Assembly (NCBI GenBank): GCA_946534785.1
Contig: CAMNCY010000003.1
Span: 1 to 46,169 of the forward strand
Length of the DNA stretch: 46,169 nucleotides
Source: an uncultured Lachnospiraceae bacterium
GTDB lineage: Bacteria > Bacillota > Clostridia > Lachnospirales > Lachnospiraceae
Direction of reading: 5' to 3'
Position numbers and translations under genes: made by a program. Positions 37,304-46,169 of the stretch are shown here, in pieces (the first letter of the stretch is position 1; each line of letters begins with the position of its first letter). The notes under the pieces were generated by a model that saw only the letters and a program-made list of their open reading frames with translations, ran no database searches and was not told the origin of the DNA.

Positions 37304-38530
37304 TCAGGAACGGTAATCCGCATTGATCTTTACGTAATCGTAGGTAAGGTCACATCCCCACGCAGTGGCCTCTGCCTCTCCCATGTGCATGTCGGAGACG
37401 ATCCTGACCTTGTCCGAAGAGAGCATCTTTTTCGCATCCTCCTCGGAGTAGTCCGCGGCGCTTCCGTTCGTGAAGATCAGGAGCTTTTCTTCTTCGCTTT
37501 CAAAATACAGATCCACATGGTCCGGATCGAAAACGGCACCCGAATATCCGAGGGCGCACAGGATCCGTCCCCAGTTCGCGTCCTTTCCGAAAACGGCCGC
37601 CTTGGTAAGGTTCGACTCGATGACCGATTTTGCCAGGATCCTGGCGTTCGCCTCCGTATCCATATGGATCACGCAGGATTCGATCAGCTTCGTAGCGCCC
37701 TCTCCGTCGCCCGCCATCATCTTGGCAAGCTCCAGGCATACCGCTTCCAGCGCCTCGTAAAAAGCATCGTAGTCTTCATTCTTCTTAGTGATCTTCGTAT
37801 TGCCGGCAAGGCCGTTTGCAAGAACAAGGAAGGTATCGTTGGTGGACATGTCCCCGTCCACCGAGATCATGTTGAAGGTCCTGTCCGCGGCTTTGGATAC
37901 GGCTTCCTGCAGAAGGCTCTTTTCGATCGCAATATCCGTGGTGACATAGGCCAGCATGGTGCACATGCCGGGGTGGATCATGCCGGAGCCCTTGCTCATG
38001 CCGCCGATCGTGACGGTCTTTCCGCCGGCTTCAAAGCAGTACGCTGCCTGCTTGTCGATGGTATCCGTCGTCATGATCGCCTTTGCCGCAGCATCGCCTG
38101 CTTCGATCGAAGGGGACTTTTCCGCTGCCATGGTCTTAACGCCGGCAACGATCCTGTCGATGGGAAGCTGCATGCCGATGACGCCGGTGGATCCCACAAG
38201 GACCGAACGGACGGGAATGTCCAGAAGGTCCGCCGCGGCCTGTGCGGTTTTCTCGCAGATTGCAAGACCTTCTGCTCCGGTGCAGGCGTTCGCGATGCCG
38301 GAATTGACGACCACGGCGTGGACCTCTTCCTCCGACTCCCGCACGATCTGTCTGTCCCAGATGACAGGCGCTGCCTTTACTATATTGGAAGTAAAGGTCC
38401 CGGCAGACGTGCAGGGCGCCGCCGAATAGATGAGGGCCATATCGGTCCTTCCCTTATATTTGATCTGTGCGGCGCAGGATGCCGCTTCAAATCCCTGCGC
38501 GGCCGTCACGCCGCCCGTGATTTTCTTCAT
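37304..38530 (-). CDS. argJ: Bifunctional glutamate N-acetyltransferase/amino-acid acetyltransferase ArgJ
   Basis: VTAAQGFEAASCAAQIKYKGRTDMALIYSAAPCTSAGTFTSN...; MAYVTTD-type cleavage motif present as GMCTMLAYVTTD. Confidence 0.95.
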   Translation of the reverse strand: MKKITGGVTAAQGFEAASCAAQIKYKGRTDMALIYSAAPCTSAGTFTSNIVKAAPVIWDRQIVRESEEEVHAVVVNSGIANACTGAEGLAICEKTAQAAADLLDIPVRSVLVGSTGVIGMQLPIDRIVAGVKTMAAEKSPSIEAGDAAAKAIMTTDTIDKQAAYCFEAGGKTVTIGGMSKGSGMIHPGMCTMLAYVTTDIAIEKSLLQEAVSKAADRTFNMISVDGDMSTNDTFLVLANGLAGNTKITKKNEDYDAFYEALEAVCLELAKMMAGDGEGATKLIESCVIHMDTEANARILAKSVIESNLTKAAVFGKDANWGRILCALGYSGAVFDPDHVDLYFESEEEKLLIFTNGSAADYSEEDAKKMLSSDKVRIVSDMHMGEAEATAWGCDLTYDYVKINADYRS

Positions 38531-39003
38531 GTCCGTGTTTCCTCCTCTGTGATGAATCTGGTGATATTATTCTCATTCAGTACAAAGTCATAATAATTCA
38601 GGTCTGTCCGCCGGTTCCAGCCGATGGTCTTCCAGAAGGCGTTGCCGATATCGTTCCTGGTAAAGGCGACCAGCGTGACCTTGTTGATCCCCAGCTCCCG
38701 GAGCTTCCGCATGCAGTAGCCGACCATCTGCCGGCCGATCCCGATCCGTCTGTATTCCTTCAGTACGCAGACATGATACAGCATGCTCTGGCGGCCGTCG
38801 TTCCCGCACAGGATGGAACCGACGATGCGGCCCTGCGTTTCGGCAACGACGCTGGTCTCGGGATTGCGCTCTATGAATCTGGCGATGTCCTCCCGGGAGT
38901 CATCGATACTGCGGATGCCGAATCCCTGGATCGTAAGCCAGAGGGCATGGACCTCGTCATAGTCCTCCAGTTTCATGGGCCTTATCGTGATACTGCCTTC
39001 CAA
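38527..39003 (-). CDS. GNAT family N-acetyltransferase (possible short N-acetylglutamate synthase)
   Basis: ITIRPMKLEDYDEVHALW...MLYHVCVLKEYRRIGIGRQMVGYCMRKL GNAT core; likely TTG start at 39003; ATGA overlap with argJ. Confidence 0.83.
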   Translation of the reverse strand: MEGSITIRPMKLEDYDEVHALWLTIQGFGIRSIDDSREDIARFIERNPETSVVAETQGRIVGSILCGNDGRQSMLYHVCVLKEYRRIGIGRQMVGYCMRKLRELGINKVTLVAFTRNDIGNAFWKTIGWNRRTDLNYYDFVLNENNITRFITEEETRT

Positions 39004-39090
39004 ATCTGATTCCCTTTCCCGGGCCTGGGACCGGCCTTTGTCTTTCGTTAAATACAGTACATTTTCGAATATTATAAAAGTAACAGTGCT

Positions 39091-39119
39091 ACTATACAAC
39101 CAATATCGGATATTTGCAA
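39091..39119 (-). promoter_or_regulatory. Promoter for GNAT-argJ-argB-argD operon
   Basis: Minus strand TTGCAA-N17-TATAGT. Confidence 0.65.
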
Positions 39120-39130
39120 GCAGAATCTAT

Positions 39131-39166
39131 ATTTATGCATTATACACTGCATAAAAATGCATAAAT
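39131..39166. promoter_or_regulatory. Probable ArgR/AhrC operator (ARG box pair)
   Basis: ATTTATGCATT...AATGCATAAAT perfect 11-bp inverted repeat with a third TGCAT half-site, in the divergent arg intergenic region. Confidence 0.6.
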
Positions 39167-39212
39167 TTAAATCAAATCCGATAAAATTACCGGTTTGTGA
39201 ATATTTTTCCAC

Positions 39213-39241
39213 TTGCAATTCCTCTCCCGCGGTTGTATAGT
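39213..39241 (+). promoter_or_regulatory. argG promoter
   Basis: TTGCAA-N17-TATAGT. Confidence 0.68.
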
Positions 39242-39272
39242 CTTATCAGCATCTGCTACGGAGGAAAATAAA

Positions 39273-40499
39273 ATGGCAAAAGAAAAAGTAATACTTGCTT
39301 ATTCGGGCGGTCTTGATACCACCTGCATCATTCCCTGGCTGAAAGAGAATTATAATTATGACGTTGTATGTGTATGCATCGACGTCGGCCAGGAATCCGA
39401 ACTGGACGGTCTGGATGAAAGAGCAAAATACTGCGGTGCGGACAAGCTCTATATCCTTGACGTTACGGATGAATTCTGCGACGAGTACATCGCGCCCTGC
39501 ATCCGTGCACACGCGGTCTATGAGAACAAATACCTGATCGGCACTTCCATGGCAAGGCCCCTCATCGCCAAGAAGCTGGTCGAGATCGCCCGCAAGGAAG
39601 GCGCTGTCGCCATCTGCCACGGCGCGACCGGCAAGGGCAATGACCAGATCCGTTTCGAGCTGGGCATCAAGGCTCTCGCTCCCGACATCAAGATCATCGC
39701 CGCATGGAGAGATGACAAGTGGACCCTCGATTCCCGTGAATCCGAGATCGAATATGCAAAGGCCCACGGGATCCATCTTCCCTTCTCCGCTGATTCCAGC
39801 TACAGCCGCGACAGGAACATCTGGCACATCAGCCACGAAGGCCTCGAACTGGAAGATCCTTCCAACGAGCCCAATTATGACCACCTTCTCGTCCTGAGCG
39901 TACCGCCGGAGAAGGCACCCGACAAGAAGACCTATATCACCATCGATTTCGAAGCCGGCCTTCCCGTTGCCGTGAACGGTAAGAGAATGAAGCTTTCCGA
40001 TATCGTCCGGACGCTGAACAAACTGGGCGGCGAGAACGGTGTCGGCATCGCGGATATCGTGGAGAACCGCGTCGTCGGCATGAAGAGCCGCGGTATCTAC
40101 GAGACCCCCGGCGGAACGATCATCTACGAAGCGCATCAGCAGCTGGAAGAGCTGATCCTGGACCGCGAGACCTATGAAGAGAAGCTGGACATGGGCCGCA
40201 AGTTCGCGAGCCTTGTCTATGAAGGAAAGTGGTTCTCTCCTCTTCGCGAGGCGGAGCAGGCCTTCATCGAATCCACACAGAAATATGTCACGGGTCAGGT
40301 AAAGCTGGCGCTGTATAAGGGTAATATCATCAAGGCAGGCACCACATCGCCGTATTCCCTGTACAATGAGAGCATCGCTTCCTTCAAGACCGGCGATATG
40401 TACGATCATCACGACGCTTCCGGTTTCATCAGTCTCTATGGTCTTTCCACCAAGGTCAGGGCCATGAAGATGCAGGAAGTCAAAAACAATATGAACTGA
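39273..40499 (+). CDS. argG: Argininosuccinate synthase
   Basis: MAKEKVILAYSGGLDTTCIIPWLKENYNYDVVCVCIDVGQ...; GGAGG upstream of ATG. Confidence 0.97.
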   Translation: MAKEKVILAYSGGLDTTCIIPWLKENYNYDVVCVCIDVGQESELDGLDERAKYCGADKLYILDVTDEFCDEYIAPCIRAHAVYENKYLIGTSMARPLIAKKLVEIARKEGAVAICHGATGKGNDQIRFELGIKALAPDIKIIAAWRDDKWTLDSRESEIEYAKAHGIHLPFSADSSYSRDRNIWHISHEGLELEDPSNEPNYDHLLVLSVPPEKAPDKKTYITIDFEAGLPVAVNGKRMKLSDIVRTLNKLGGENGVGIADIVENRVVGMKSRGIYETPGGTIIYEAHQQLEELILDRETYEEKLDMGRKFASLVYEGKWFSPLREAEQAFIESTQKYVTGQVKLALYKGNIIKAGTTSPYSLYNESIASFKTGDMYDHHDASGFISLYGLSTKVRAMKMQEVKNNMN

Positions 40500-40505
40500 C
40501 AGGAA

Positions 40506-40539
40506 AAAGGGTTGCATTTACGGATGCAGCCCTTTAAAT
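40506..40539 (+). terminator. Terminator downstream of argG
   Basis: AAAGGGTTGCAT-ttacgg-ATGCAGCCCTTT followed by AAATTT. Confidence 0.72.
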
Positions 40540-40542
40540 TTA

Positions 40543-40905
40543 TTGGGAGAAAACAAAAAGGACGGACCTGTTTTGGAACTTTTGAATGAACTCTCCAATC
40601 TCCCCATGATGCGCCTGAACTCCCTTTCGCTGATCGGCATCTATTTCCTTGCCGTGAACGTGATCGCCTTCGCGGGCATGGGAATCGACAAATTCAAGGC
40701 GATCCACCGCCTGTGGCGTACGCCGGAGGCCGTCCTGTTCCTGCAGGCCCTCGCCGGCGGAGTACTGGGAAGCCTTGCCGGCATGCTGGTGTTCCGGCAC
40801 AAGATCCGCAAGAGCGCCTTCCGGATCGGCATGCCGCTCATCCTGCTCCTCTATCTTCTGCTGGCGTTCTTCCTGCTCCGTTTCTCCGATATCGTGTTCA
40901 TGTAA
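40543..40905 (+). CDS. DUF1294 family membrane protein
   Basis: IGIYFLAVNVIAFAGMGIDKFKAIHRLWRTPEAVLFLQALAGGVLGSLAGMLVFRHKIRKSAFRIGMPL; start uncertain (TTG at 40543 or 40573). Confidence 0.82.
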   Translation: MGENKKDGPVLELLNELSNLPMMRLNSLSLIGIYFLAVNVIAFAGMGIDKFKAIHRLWRTPEAVLFLQALAGGVLGSLAGMLVFRHKIRKSAFRIGMPLILLLYLLLAFFLLRFSDIVFM

Positions 40906-40984
40906 AATTTATGATCCGGCGCAGGCAACTGTGTTATAATTTACCGGACCCGGGACAGACAGACCCCCGGCCGTAAAGGACGAT

Positions 40985-41485
40985 ATGATCGCACTGGAAG
41001 TAACTCACACTGGTTTATTCATGTCAAAACTGCTTTCTTCCGACTGTTTTGACTCATTTCTTCTGGAAGAGGCCGACATCCGGATGGCGGCTGCTTTCAG
41101 TATTGACGGACACCTGAACAGGGATTTTTATGATACGGACGTCTGGGAGGACCGCTCCCTCCGCCCGTATGATTTTATGCCCTGGCACGATATCCGGGAG
41201 TACTGCCGCAGCATCATCAAGGGAAATGCCGCACCGTCCTATTTCCGTTTCACCCTCCGGCTGAAACCGGAATATCTGGATGCCACCCTCCGGAGAGGCG
41301 GCGCAGGGGCGGAGCTCATCTCCAATATCGGCGCCCTTCTTCTGAACATACGCCTGGAACGGGGAAAGCTCATGGTGCTCACCGGGATATCCTTTACGGG
41401 ATTTACGACCGATAAGAGCGCCGACGGCATCTGGGACGGCACGGTAAAGCGTTTCCTGCATGCCAGGGGAATCGAATTTGAATAA
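40985..41485 (+). CDS. Conserved hypothetical protein (DUF5721-like)
   Basis: 166-aa ORF with good coding character upstream of pyrB; family assignment from memory. Confidence 0.68.
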   Translation: MIALEVTHTGLFMSKLLSSDCFDSFLLEEADIRMAAAFSIDGHLNRDFYDTDVWEDRSLRPYDFMPWHDIREYCRSIIKGNAAPSYFRFTLRLKPEYLDATLRRGGAGAELISNIGALLLNIRLERGKLMVLTGISFTGFTTDKSADGIWDGTVKRFLHARGIEFE

Positions 41486-41537
41486 ACGGCCGGATAAGCC
41501 CGGCCCGCATCGGATGAAAAGGAGGTAACCACTGACC

Positions 41538-42458
41538 ATGAAAAGAGACTTGATAACGCCGCTTGATTTTTCCGTGGAAGAGCTGGACAGGCTCTTTGAC
41601 CTTGCCGACGATATCCGGCTTCGCCCGGATAAATACGCCCACGCCTGCGCCGGCAAAAAAATGGCGACCTGCTTCTATGAGCCCAGCACCAGGACCCGTC
41701 TCTCCCATGAAGCGGCCATGCTGAACCTCGGCGGACAGGTCATGGGCTTCTCCGACGCCGGCTCTTCTTCCGCCGCAAAAGGAGAATCCGTTGCCGATAC
41801 GGCAAGGGTCATCTCCTGTTTTGCCGACATCATGGTGATCCGCCATCCCAAGGAAGGCGCTGCGGCCGTGGCATCCCATTTTGCCACGATCCCCGTCATC
41901 AACGCAGGCGACGGCGGCCACCAGCATCCCACCCAGACCCTGACGGACCTTCTGACGATCCGGAACCTGAAGGGATCGCTCTCCGGCTTTACCATCGGCC
42001 TTTGCGGCGACCTGATGTTCGGACGCACGGTCCACTCCCTGATCAACGCACTGATGCGGTACCCGGACATCCATTTCGTATTTATTTCTCCGCCGGAGCT
42101 GAAGGTCCCGGACTATATTACGGATGCCCTCGTTGAGAGAGGGATCACCTACGAGGAATGCGTAAGTCTGGACGATACGATCTCCAAGCTGGACCTTCTG
42201 TACATGACCCGCGTGCAGAAGGAGCGGTTCTTCAATGAAGAGGACTATGTCCGCCTGAAGGATTTCTACGTGCTGGACAAGAGCCGTCTGGATATGGCAA
42301 AGCCGGATATGTACGTCCTGCATCCCCTTCCGCGTGTCAACGAGATCTCGGTGGACGTGGATGATGACAGAAGAGCCGCCTACTTCCCCCAGGTGCAGTT
42401 CGGCGTCTATGTGCGCATGGCCCTGGTTCTGACGCTTCTCAATATCACCGTAGAGTAA
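41538..42458 (+). CDS. pyrB: Aspartate carbamoyltransferase catalytic subunit
   Basis: [25 protein letters not shown]...[15 protein letters not shown]-type motif present as [16 protein letters not shown]; SxRT motif. Confidence 0.95.
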   Translation: MKRDLITPLDFSVEELDRLFDLADDIRLRPDKYAHACAGKKMATCFYEPSTRTRLSHEAAMLNLGGQVMGFSDAGSSSAAKGESVADTARVISCFADIMVIRHPKEGAAAVASHFATIPVINAGDGGHQHPTQTLTDLLTIRNLKGSLSGFTIGLCGDLMFGRTVHSLINALMRYPDIHFVFISPPELKVPDYITDALVERGITYEECVSLDDTISKLDLLYMTRVQKERFFNEEDYVRLKDFYVLDKSRLDMAKPDMYVLHPLPRVNEISVDVDDDRRAAYFPQVQFGVYVRMALVLTLLNITVE

Positions 42459-42473
42459 AGGAGGGTTTCGGAT

Positions 42474-42923
42474 ATGCTCAATGTAGGAAAGATCGAAGAA
42501 GGCTTCGTCCTGGATCATATCAAGGCCGGCAAGGCGATGCTGATCTACCATTACCTGCACCTGGACAAGCTGGACTGTCCCGTCGCCATCATCAAGAATG
42601 CCCGCTCCGAGGTCATGGGCAAAAAAGACATTCTCAAGGTGGAATGCGATATCAATACCCTGAACCTGGACGTCCTCGCCTTCATTGACCGCACCATTAC
42701 GATCAACGTGATCAAGGCAGGCGAGATCGTGGAGAAGAAGCAGGTAAAGCTCCCGCAGGAACTCCGCGGGATCATCCACTGCCACAATCCCCGCTGCATC
42801 ACGTCCATCGAGCAGGGACTTCCCCATATCTTCTATCTTGCAGACGACAAGAAGCGGATCTACCGCTGCCGTTTCTGTGATGAGAAATACGATTCGGCAC
42901 GGGTCGCCGAGATCTGGAAATGA
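42474..42923 (+). CDS. pyrI: Aspartate carbamoyltransferase regulatory subunit
   Basis: MLNVGKIEEGFVLDHIKAGKAMLIYHYL...CHNPRCITS...YRCRFCDEKY zinc site. Confidence 0.95.
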   Translation: MLNVGKIEEGFVLDHIKAGKAMLIYHYLHLDKLDCPVAIIKNARSEVMGKKDILKVECDINTLNLDVLAFIDRTITINVIKAGEIVEKKQVKLPQELRGIIHCHNPRCITSIEQGLPHIFYLADDKKRIYRCRFCDEKYDSARVAEIWK

Positions 42924-42937
42924 TTCCGAACAAAGTC

Positions 42938-42977
42938 GGGGCTGCCGCATTTCAAAAATGCGGCAGCCCCGCTGCTT
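42938..42977 (+). terminator. Terminator of pyrBI
   Basis: GGGGCTGCCGCATTT-caa-AAATGCGGCAGCCCC then gctgcTTTTT. Confidence 0.85.
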
Positions 42978-43002
42978 TTTAGAAAGGTGCCGGCACCGGT
43001 CT

Positions 43003-45789
43003 TCACCCTGTAATGACCGCTTTGCTTCCGCCGAGGCGGTCCTTGCTGACCGTGATCCTTCTTTCGATTTTCTCCCGAAGATCGGCCACATGGGATATGA
43101 TCCCGACCAGTCTTCCGTTTCCCGACAGGGAGGCCAGTACCTTCACCGCCTGCTGCAGGGATTCTTCATCCAAAGATCCGAAGCCCTCGTCAATGAACAT
43201 GGTATCCAGGCGGATCCCGCCGGCGCTTGACTGGATCTCATCGGAAAGGCCCAGTGCCAGGGAGAGCGATGCCTTGAAGGTCTCGCCGCCCGAAAGGGTC
43301 CTGACGCTCCTTGTCTTTCCGTTGTAATGATCGATGACATCCAGGTCCAGTCCGCTCTGACTCATCCTGTTGGATGCGGTCTCGCATCTTTTGAGCTCAT
43401 ACTGTCCCTCCGACATGATCATGAGCCGGGTATTGGCTCTCTCCAGGATCCTGTCGAAAAAGGCCATCTGGATATAGGTCTCCAGAGACACCTTTTCCTT
43501 CCCGGAAAGCCCCGCATTGACCGTATCCGAAAGGGGACTTAGCCAGGAGAGCCTGTGCTGCGTCTCTTCCTGCCGGCTGATCGTCTGTTTCATTCTCGCT
43601 GCCGTATCCTCATTGGACACGATCCTGGCATGCACGGCGCCGGAATTCTTCCTGACTTCGTCCTTTTTCCGGCTTAAAAGATCCCTTTTCTCCTTTTCCT
43701 CCGAAAGAGACAGCGGCGTTTCCTCCCGCACGGTCTTCTGAAGACTTTCCACAGAACCTTTCAGTTCGGCGAGGCTGTGTTCGGCATCCCTGAGCCTCCG
43801 CTCCGCCGCCTCCTTCTGTTCTTTCGCATCCTGTATCTTCTGAAGGAGCCTTTGCTTTTCCGCTTCTGCCGCTTTCCGGTCCGGATGGGCAAGATCTTTG
43901 GAAGATTCCTCCAGCGACTCCCGTTTCCCGTCAAGGAGCGAGCGCTTCGATGCAAGAAGGACCGCCATCTCCTCGGCCTTCTTATCCGCTTCTGTCTTCT
44001 CTGCGGAAAGCTCCGGAATCGCCGCCTCCAGTTCCTTTGCCCTGGCGGCCCGCTTTCCTGCGGCATCCAGGGCCCCTTTCAGGACCCGTACCTGTTCCTG
44101 CGCTTTGGATAGCGCCTCCCGGAGAGCCTCCTGAAGATCCCCCGCACTGCCAAAGAGGCCAAGCCTTGAGACTTCTTCCTTCAGGCTCTCTCCTTCCTTT
44201 TTCAGGGAACCGAAGAGGGATGCGGCATCGGAAGATGCCTCCTCCGCTTCTTTCCTTGCCCTTTCACACTGCTGTTCCAGGATCTCCAGATCTTCGGCGG
44301 CCGGGATCTCCCCCTCGGGAAGAACGGCCGGTGCGGGATGATGAACGGATCCGCAGACAGGACAGGGCATGTTTTCCCGGAGTTCCCCCGCAAGAATGCC
44401 CGCCTGGGAGCGGTAAAACAGCGTCCGCATCTCCACCAGCTTCCCGTTCTCTTTCCGGTATGCCAGGATCCGCCGGTCCGCCTCCTGCTTTTTCCTCTGA
44501 TAATATTCGGTATTCTTCCGGTATGCGCCGAATCTCCCGATCAGGGTGCTGATCTCCTTCTGCCTGAGGTCTGCCGCTTCCTTCTGCTGCCGCAGAAGCT
44601 CTGTCTTAGCATCCGCTCCCTTAAGTCCGTCCATTTCCGTCTGCAGAGAGGTCAGCTTCTCCGTGCGCTCCTTATTCTTTTTCAGAAGCGCCTTATGCGC
44701 CGCATCGTCCTTTTCGCATGTCTCCGCAAGGCCCCGTATTTCGGCGCGCAGTGCATCCATTCTATCATAATAAGGGAGCTGTGTTTCGATCAGCGCGATC
44801 CCGCTCCGCCCCTTTTCCGCTTCTTCCAGCGCAGCATGGGCATCCTTCAGAGCCTTTCGCAGGGAAGGAAGTTTTTCCTCTTCCTCCTGCTGCTTTTTCT
44901 CCTTCGCAAGAAGAAGTTTTCTGGTCTCTTCCTGTTTCTCCGCCATGCTGATCCGGGCGCCGGCTTCTTCCAGCGCCTTGTCCAGACCGGCAAGTTCTTC
45001 TTCCAGGGCAGTCTCCGCTTCCCTGTCTCTTGCAAGGATCCCGGAAAGAAGTTCCAGCGCTTCCTCCCCCCGGGGAAAGTCTCCGCTTTTGAGTGCGTCG
45101 AGGGCTTCTTTCTGCGGATCCGTTTCCGCCGCAAGGCAGGCCGCGATCTGTTCTGAGAGCCGGTTCTTTTCTTCGTCCCATTCACGCCCCGCCGCAAGCT
45201 TCTCCGACTTGATCCTGCCGGCAAGGTCGTCATAGCGTTTTGTCTGGAAGAGCTTCCGGAAGATCGCCCGCCGCTCTTCCGTCTTTGCAAACAGAAGCTC
45301 CTGGAAGTCTCCCTGGGCGATCATCGCGATGCGGCAGAACTGGTTCCTGTCGATCCCCATGATCTCCCGGAGGGCTGCATCCGCATCCTGCCTTTTGTCA
45401 ATGACACTCAGGACCTGTCCGTTCTCATCCAGCCGGGACAGGACTGCCTGGGCGCTTTCCTGGGTCATCCCCTCCCCGCGCTTTCTGGGCCGCATATATT
45501 CCGGGTTCCGAATGATCCGGTACAGTTTTCCTCCATAGGAGAAGGTAAGCTCGACGTAGGTCTTTGTTTCGGGATCCGCATACTGGGAGCGGAGCATTCC
45601 CGCCTGGCGGATGGTGCCGCTGGGCTCTCCGTACAGCGCAAAGGTGATCGCATCAAAGATGGTGGTCTTTCCCGCGCCGGTATCCCCGCAGATCAGGTAC
45701 ATGCCTTCCGTTCCGAGACGGTCCATGTCCAGGACGGTCTTTTCCGCGTAGGGACCGAAAGCGCTCATTTCCAGCCGGATGGGTCTCAT
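43003..45789 (-). CDS. sbcC: Exonuclease SbcC (SMC-like ATPase)
   Basis: MRPIRLEMSAFGPYAEKTVLDMDRLGTEGMYLICGDTGAGKTTIFDAITFALYGEPSG; CPVCGS zinc hook; VRTLSGGETFKASLSLALGLSDEIQ; LDTMFIDEGFGSLDEESL. Confidence 0.95.
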   Translation of the reverse strand: MRPIRLEMSAFGPYAEKTVLDMDRLGTEGMYLICGDTGAGKTTIFDAITFALYGEPSGTIRQAGMLRSQYADPETKTYVELTFSYGGKLYRIIRNPEYMRPRKRGEGMTQESAQAVLSRLDENGQVLSVIDKRQDADAALREIMGIDRNQFCRIAMIAQGDFQELLFAKTEERRAIFRKLFQTKRYDDLAGRIKSEKLAAGREWDEEKNRLSEQIAACLAAETDPQKEALDALKSGDFPRGEEALELLSGILARDREAETALEEELAGLDKALEEAGARISMAEKQEETRKLLLAKEKKQQEEEEKLPSLRKALKDAHAALEEAEKGRSGIALIETQLPYYDRMDALRAEIRGLAETCEKDDAAHKALLKKNKERTEKLTSLQTEMDGLKGADAKTELLRQQKEAADLRQKEISTLIGRFGAYRKNTEYYQRKKQEADRRILAYRKENGKLVEMRTLFYRSQAGILAGELRENMPCPVCGSVHHPAPAVLPEGEIPAAEDLEILEQQCERARKEAEEASSDAASLFGSLKKEGESLKEEVSRLGLFGSAGDLQEALREALSKAQEQVRVLKGALDAAGKRAARAKELEAAIPELSAEKTEADKKAEEMAVLLASKRSLLDGKRESLEESSKDLAHPDRKAAEAEKQRLLQKIQDAKEQKEAAERRLRDAEHSLAELKGSVESLQKTVREETPLSLSEEKEKRDLLSRKKDEVRKNSGAVHARIVSNEDTAARMKQTISRQEETQHRLSWLSPLSDTVNAGLSGKEKVSLETYIQMAFFDRILERANTRLMIMSEGQYELKRCETASNRMSQSGLDLDVIDHYNGKTRSVRTLSGGETFKASLSLALGLSDEIQSSAGGIRLDTMFIDEGFGSLDEESLQQAVKVLASLSGNGRLVGIISHVADLREKIERRITVSKDRLGGSKAVITG

Positions 45790-46169
45790 GTCGTCTCCTC
45801 CCAAAGTTGTTCGATCACTGTCCTGGCAAAATCTCTCTGCTCTTCATTCATGGGGCATCCGTTCTGCCGTTCATAAAATTCATCCAGAAGCTCCAGGGGA
45901 AGCCTTCTGCGCACCTCGCCCGCTTCACCCCGGATCCCTTCCGCCCTCGTACGGGCATTGTCATAGTCCAGCTTCATGATATTGGGATAGATGATCCGGA
46001 GCCTTGTCAGGGCGTCGGGGATATCGTTCTCATCCGTCAGCGTGATATGAAGGTAATCTTCCTTTTCCGTATTCTCATAGTTCTGCCGAAGGGTCAGCTC
46101 GTCATACCGCCCCCGAAGGCTCCGCATGTCATGGAGCGGCGTAAGGGGGATCTCGGTAATGGTCACATA
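45786..46169 (-). CDS. sbcD: Exonuclease SbcD, C-terminal part (truncated by window edge)
   Basis: VTITEIPLTPLHDMRSLRGRYDELT...YLHITLTDENDIPDALTRLRIIYPNIMKLDYDN; ATGA overlap with sbcC. Confidence 0.88.
   Translation of the reverse strand, partial: YVTITEIPLTPLHDMRSLRGRYDELTLRQNYENTEKEDYLHITLTDENDIPDALTRLRIIYPNIMKLDYDNARTRAEGIRGEAGEVRRRLPLELLDEFYERQNGCPMNEEQRDFARTVIEQLWEETT

Noticed and set aside
1-46169. CRISPR arrays, tRNA/rRNA genes, insertion sequences, long tandem repeats
   Set aside because: None seen by eye in the window.

Overview
The window looks like a fairly GC-rich Clostridia (probably Lachnospiraceae) chromosomal core region. It is densely packed with housekeeping operons: rimO-rpoZ-gmk-remA-yicC, rqcH, a MurJ/SpoVB-type flippase, glgA, DAHP synthase, NUDIX, class I aminotransferase, rny-recX-recA, glyA, a PAP2 protein, holA-comEC-GerMN-histidine kinase/response regulator-comEA, argD-argB-argJ-GNAT // argG, pyrBI and sbcDC. 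I saw no tRNA, rRNA, CRISPR array or transposon. The least ordinary items are: (1) an ORF-poor, promoter- and terminator-bounded region on the minus strand (about 22244-22626) downstream of glyA, which looks like a ~380-nt structured ncRNA; (2) a three-gene, start/stop-overlapping operon (15470-17647) encoding a rhomboid-like membrane protein with a C-terminal Cys/His cluster, a sigma-70-like protein that keeps regions resembling 1.1/1.2/2.1-2.2/3 but lacks recognizable promoter-contacting segments and region 4, and a small unknown protein; (3) a XerD-like tyrosine recombinase with nearly all catalytic residues replaced or truncated; (4) a strongly paired leader in front of rny; (5) a 1416-aa protein with two acyl-CoA dehydratase activase modules. 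All calls come from reading the sequence; no database search was run.
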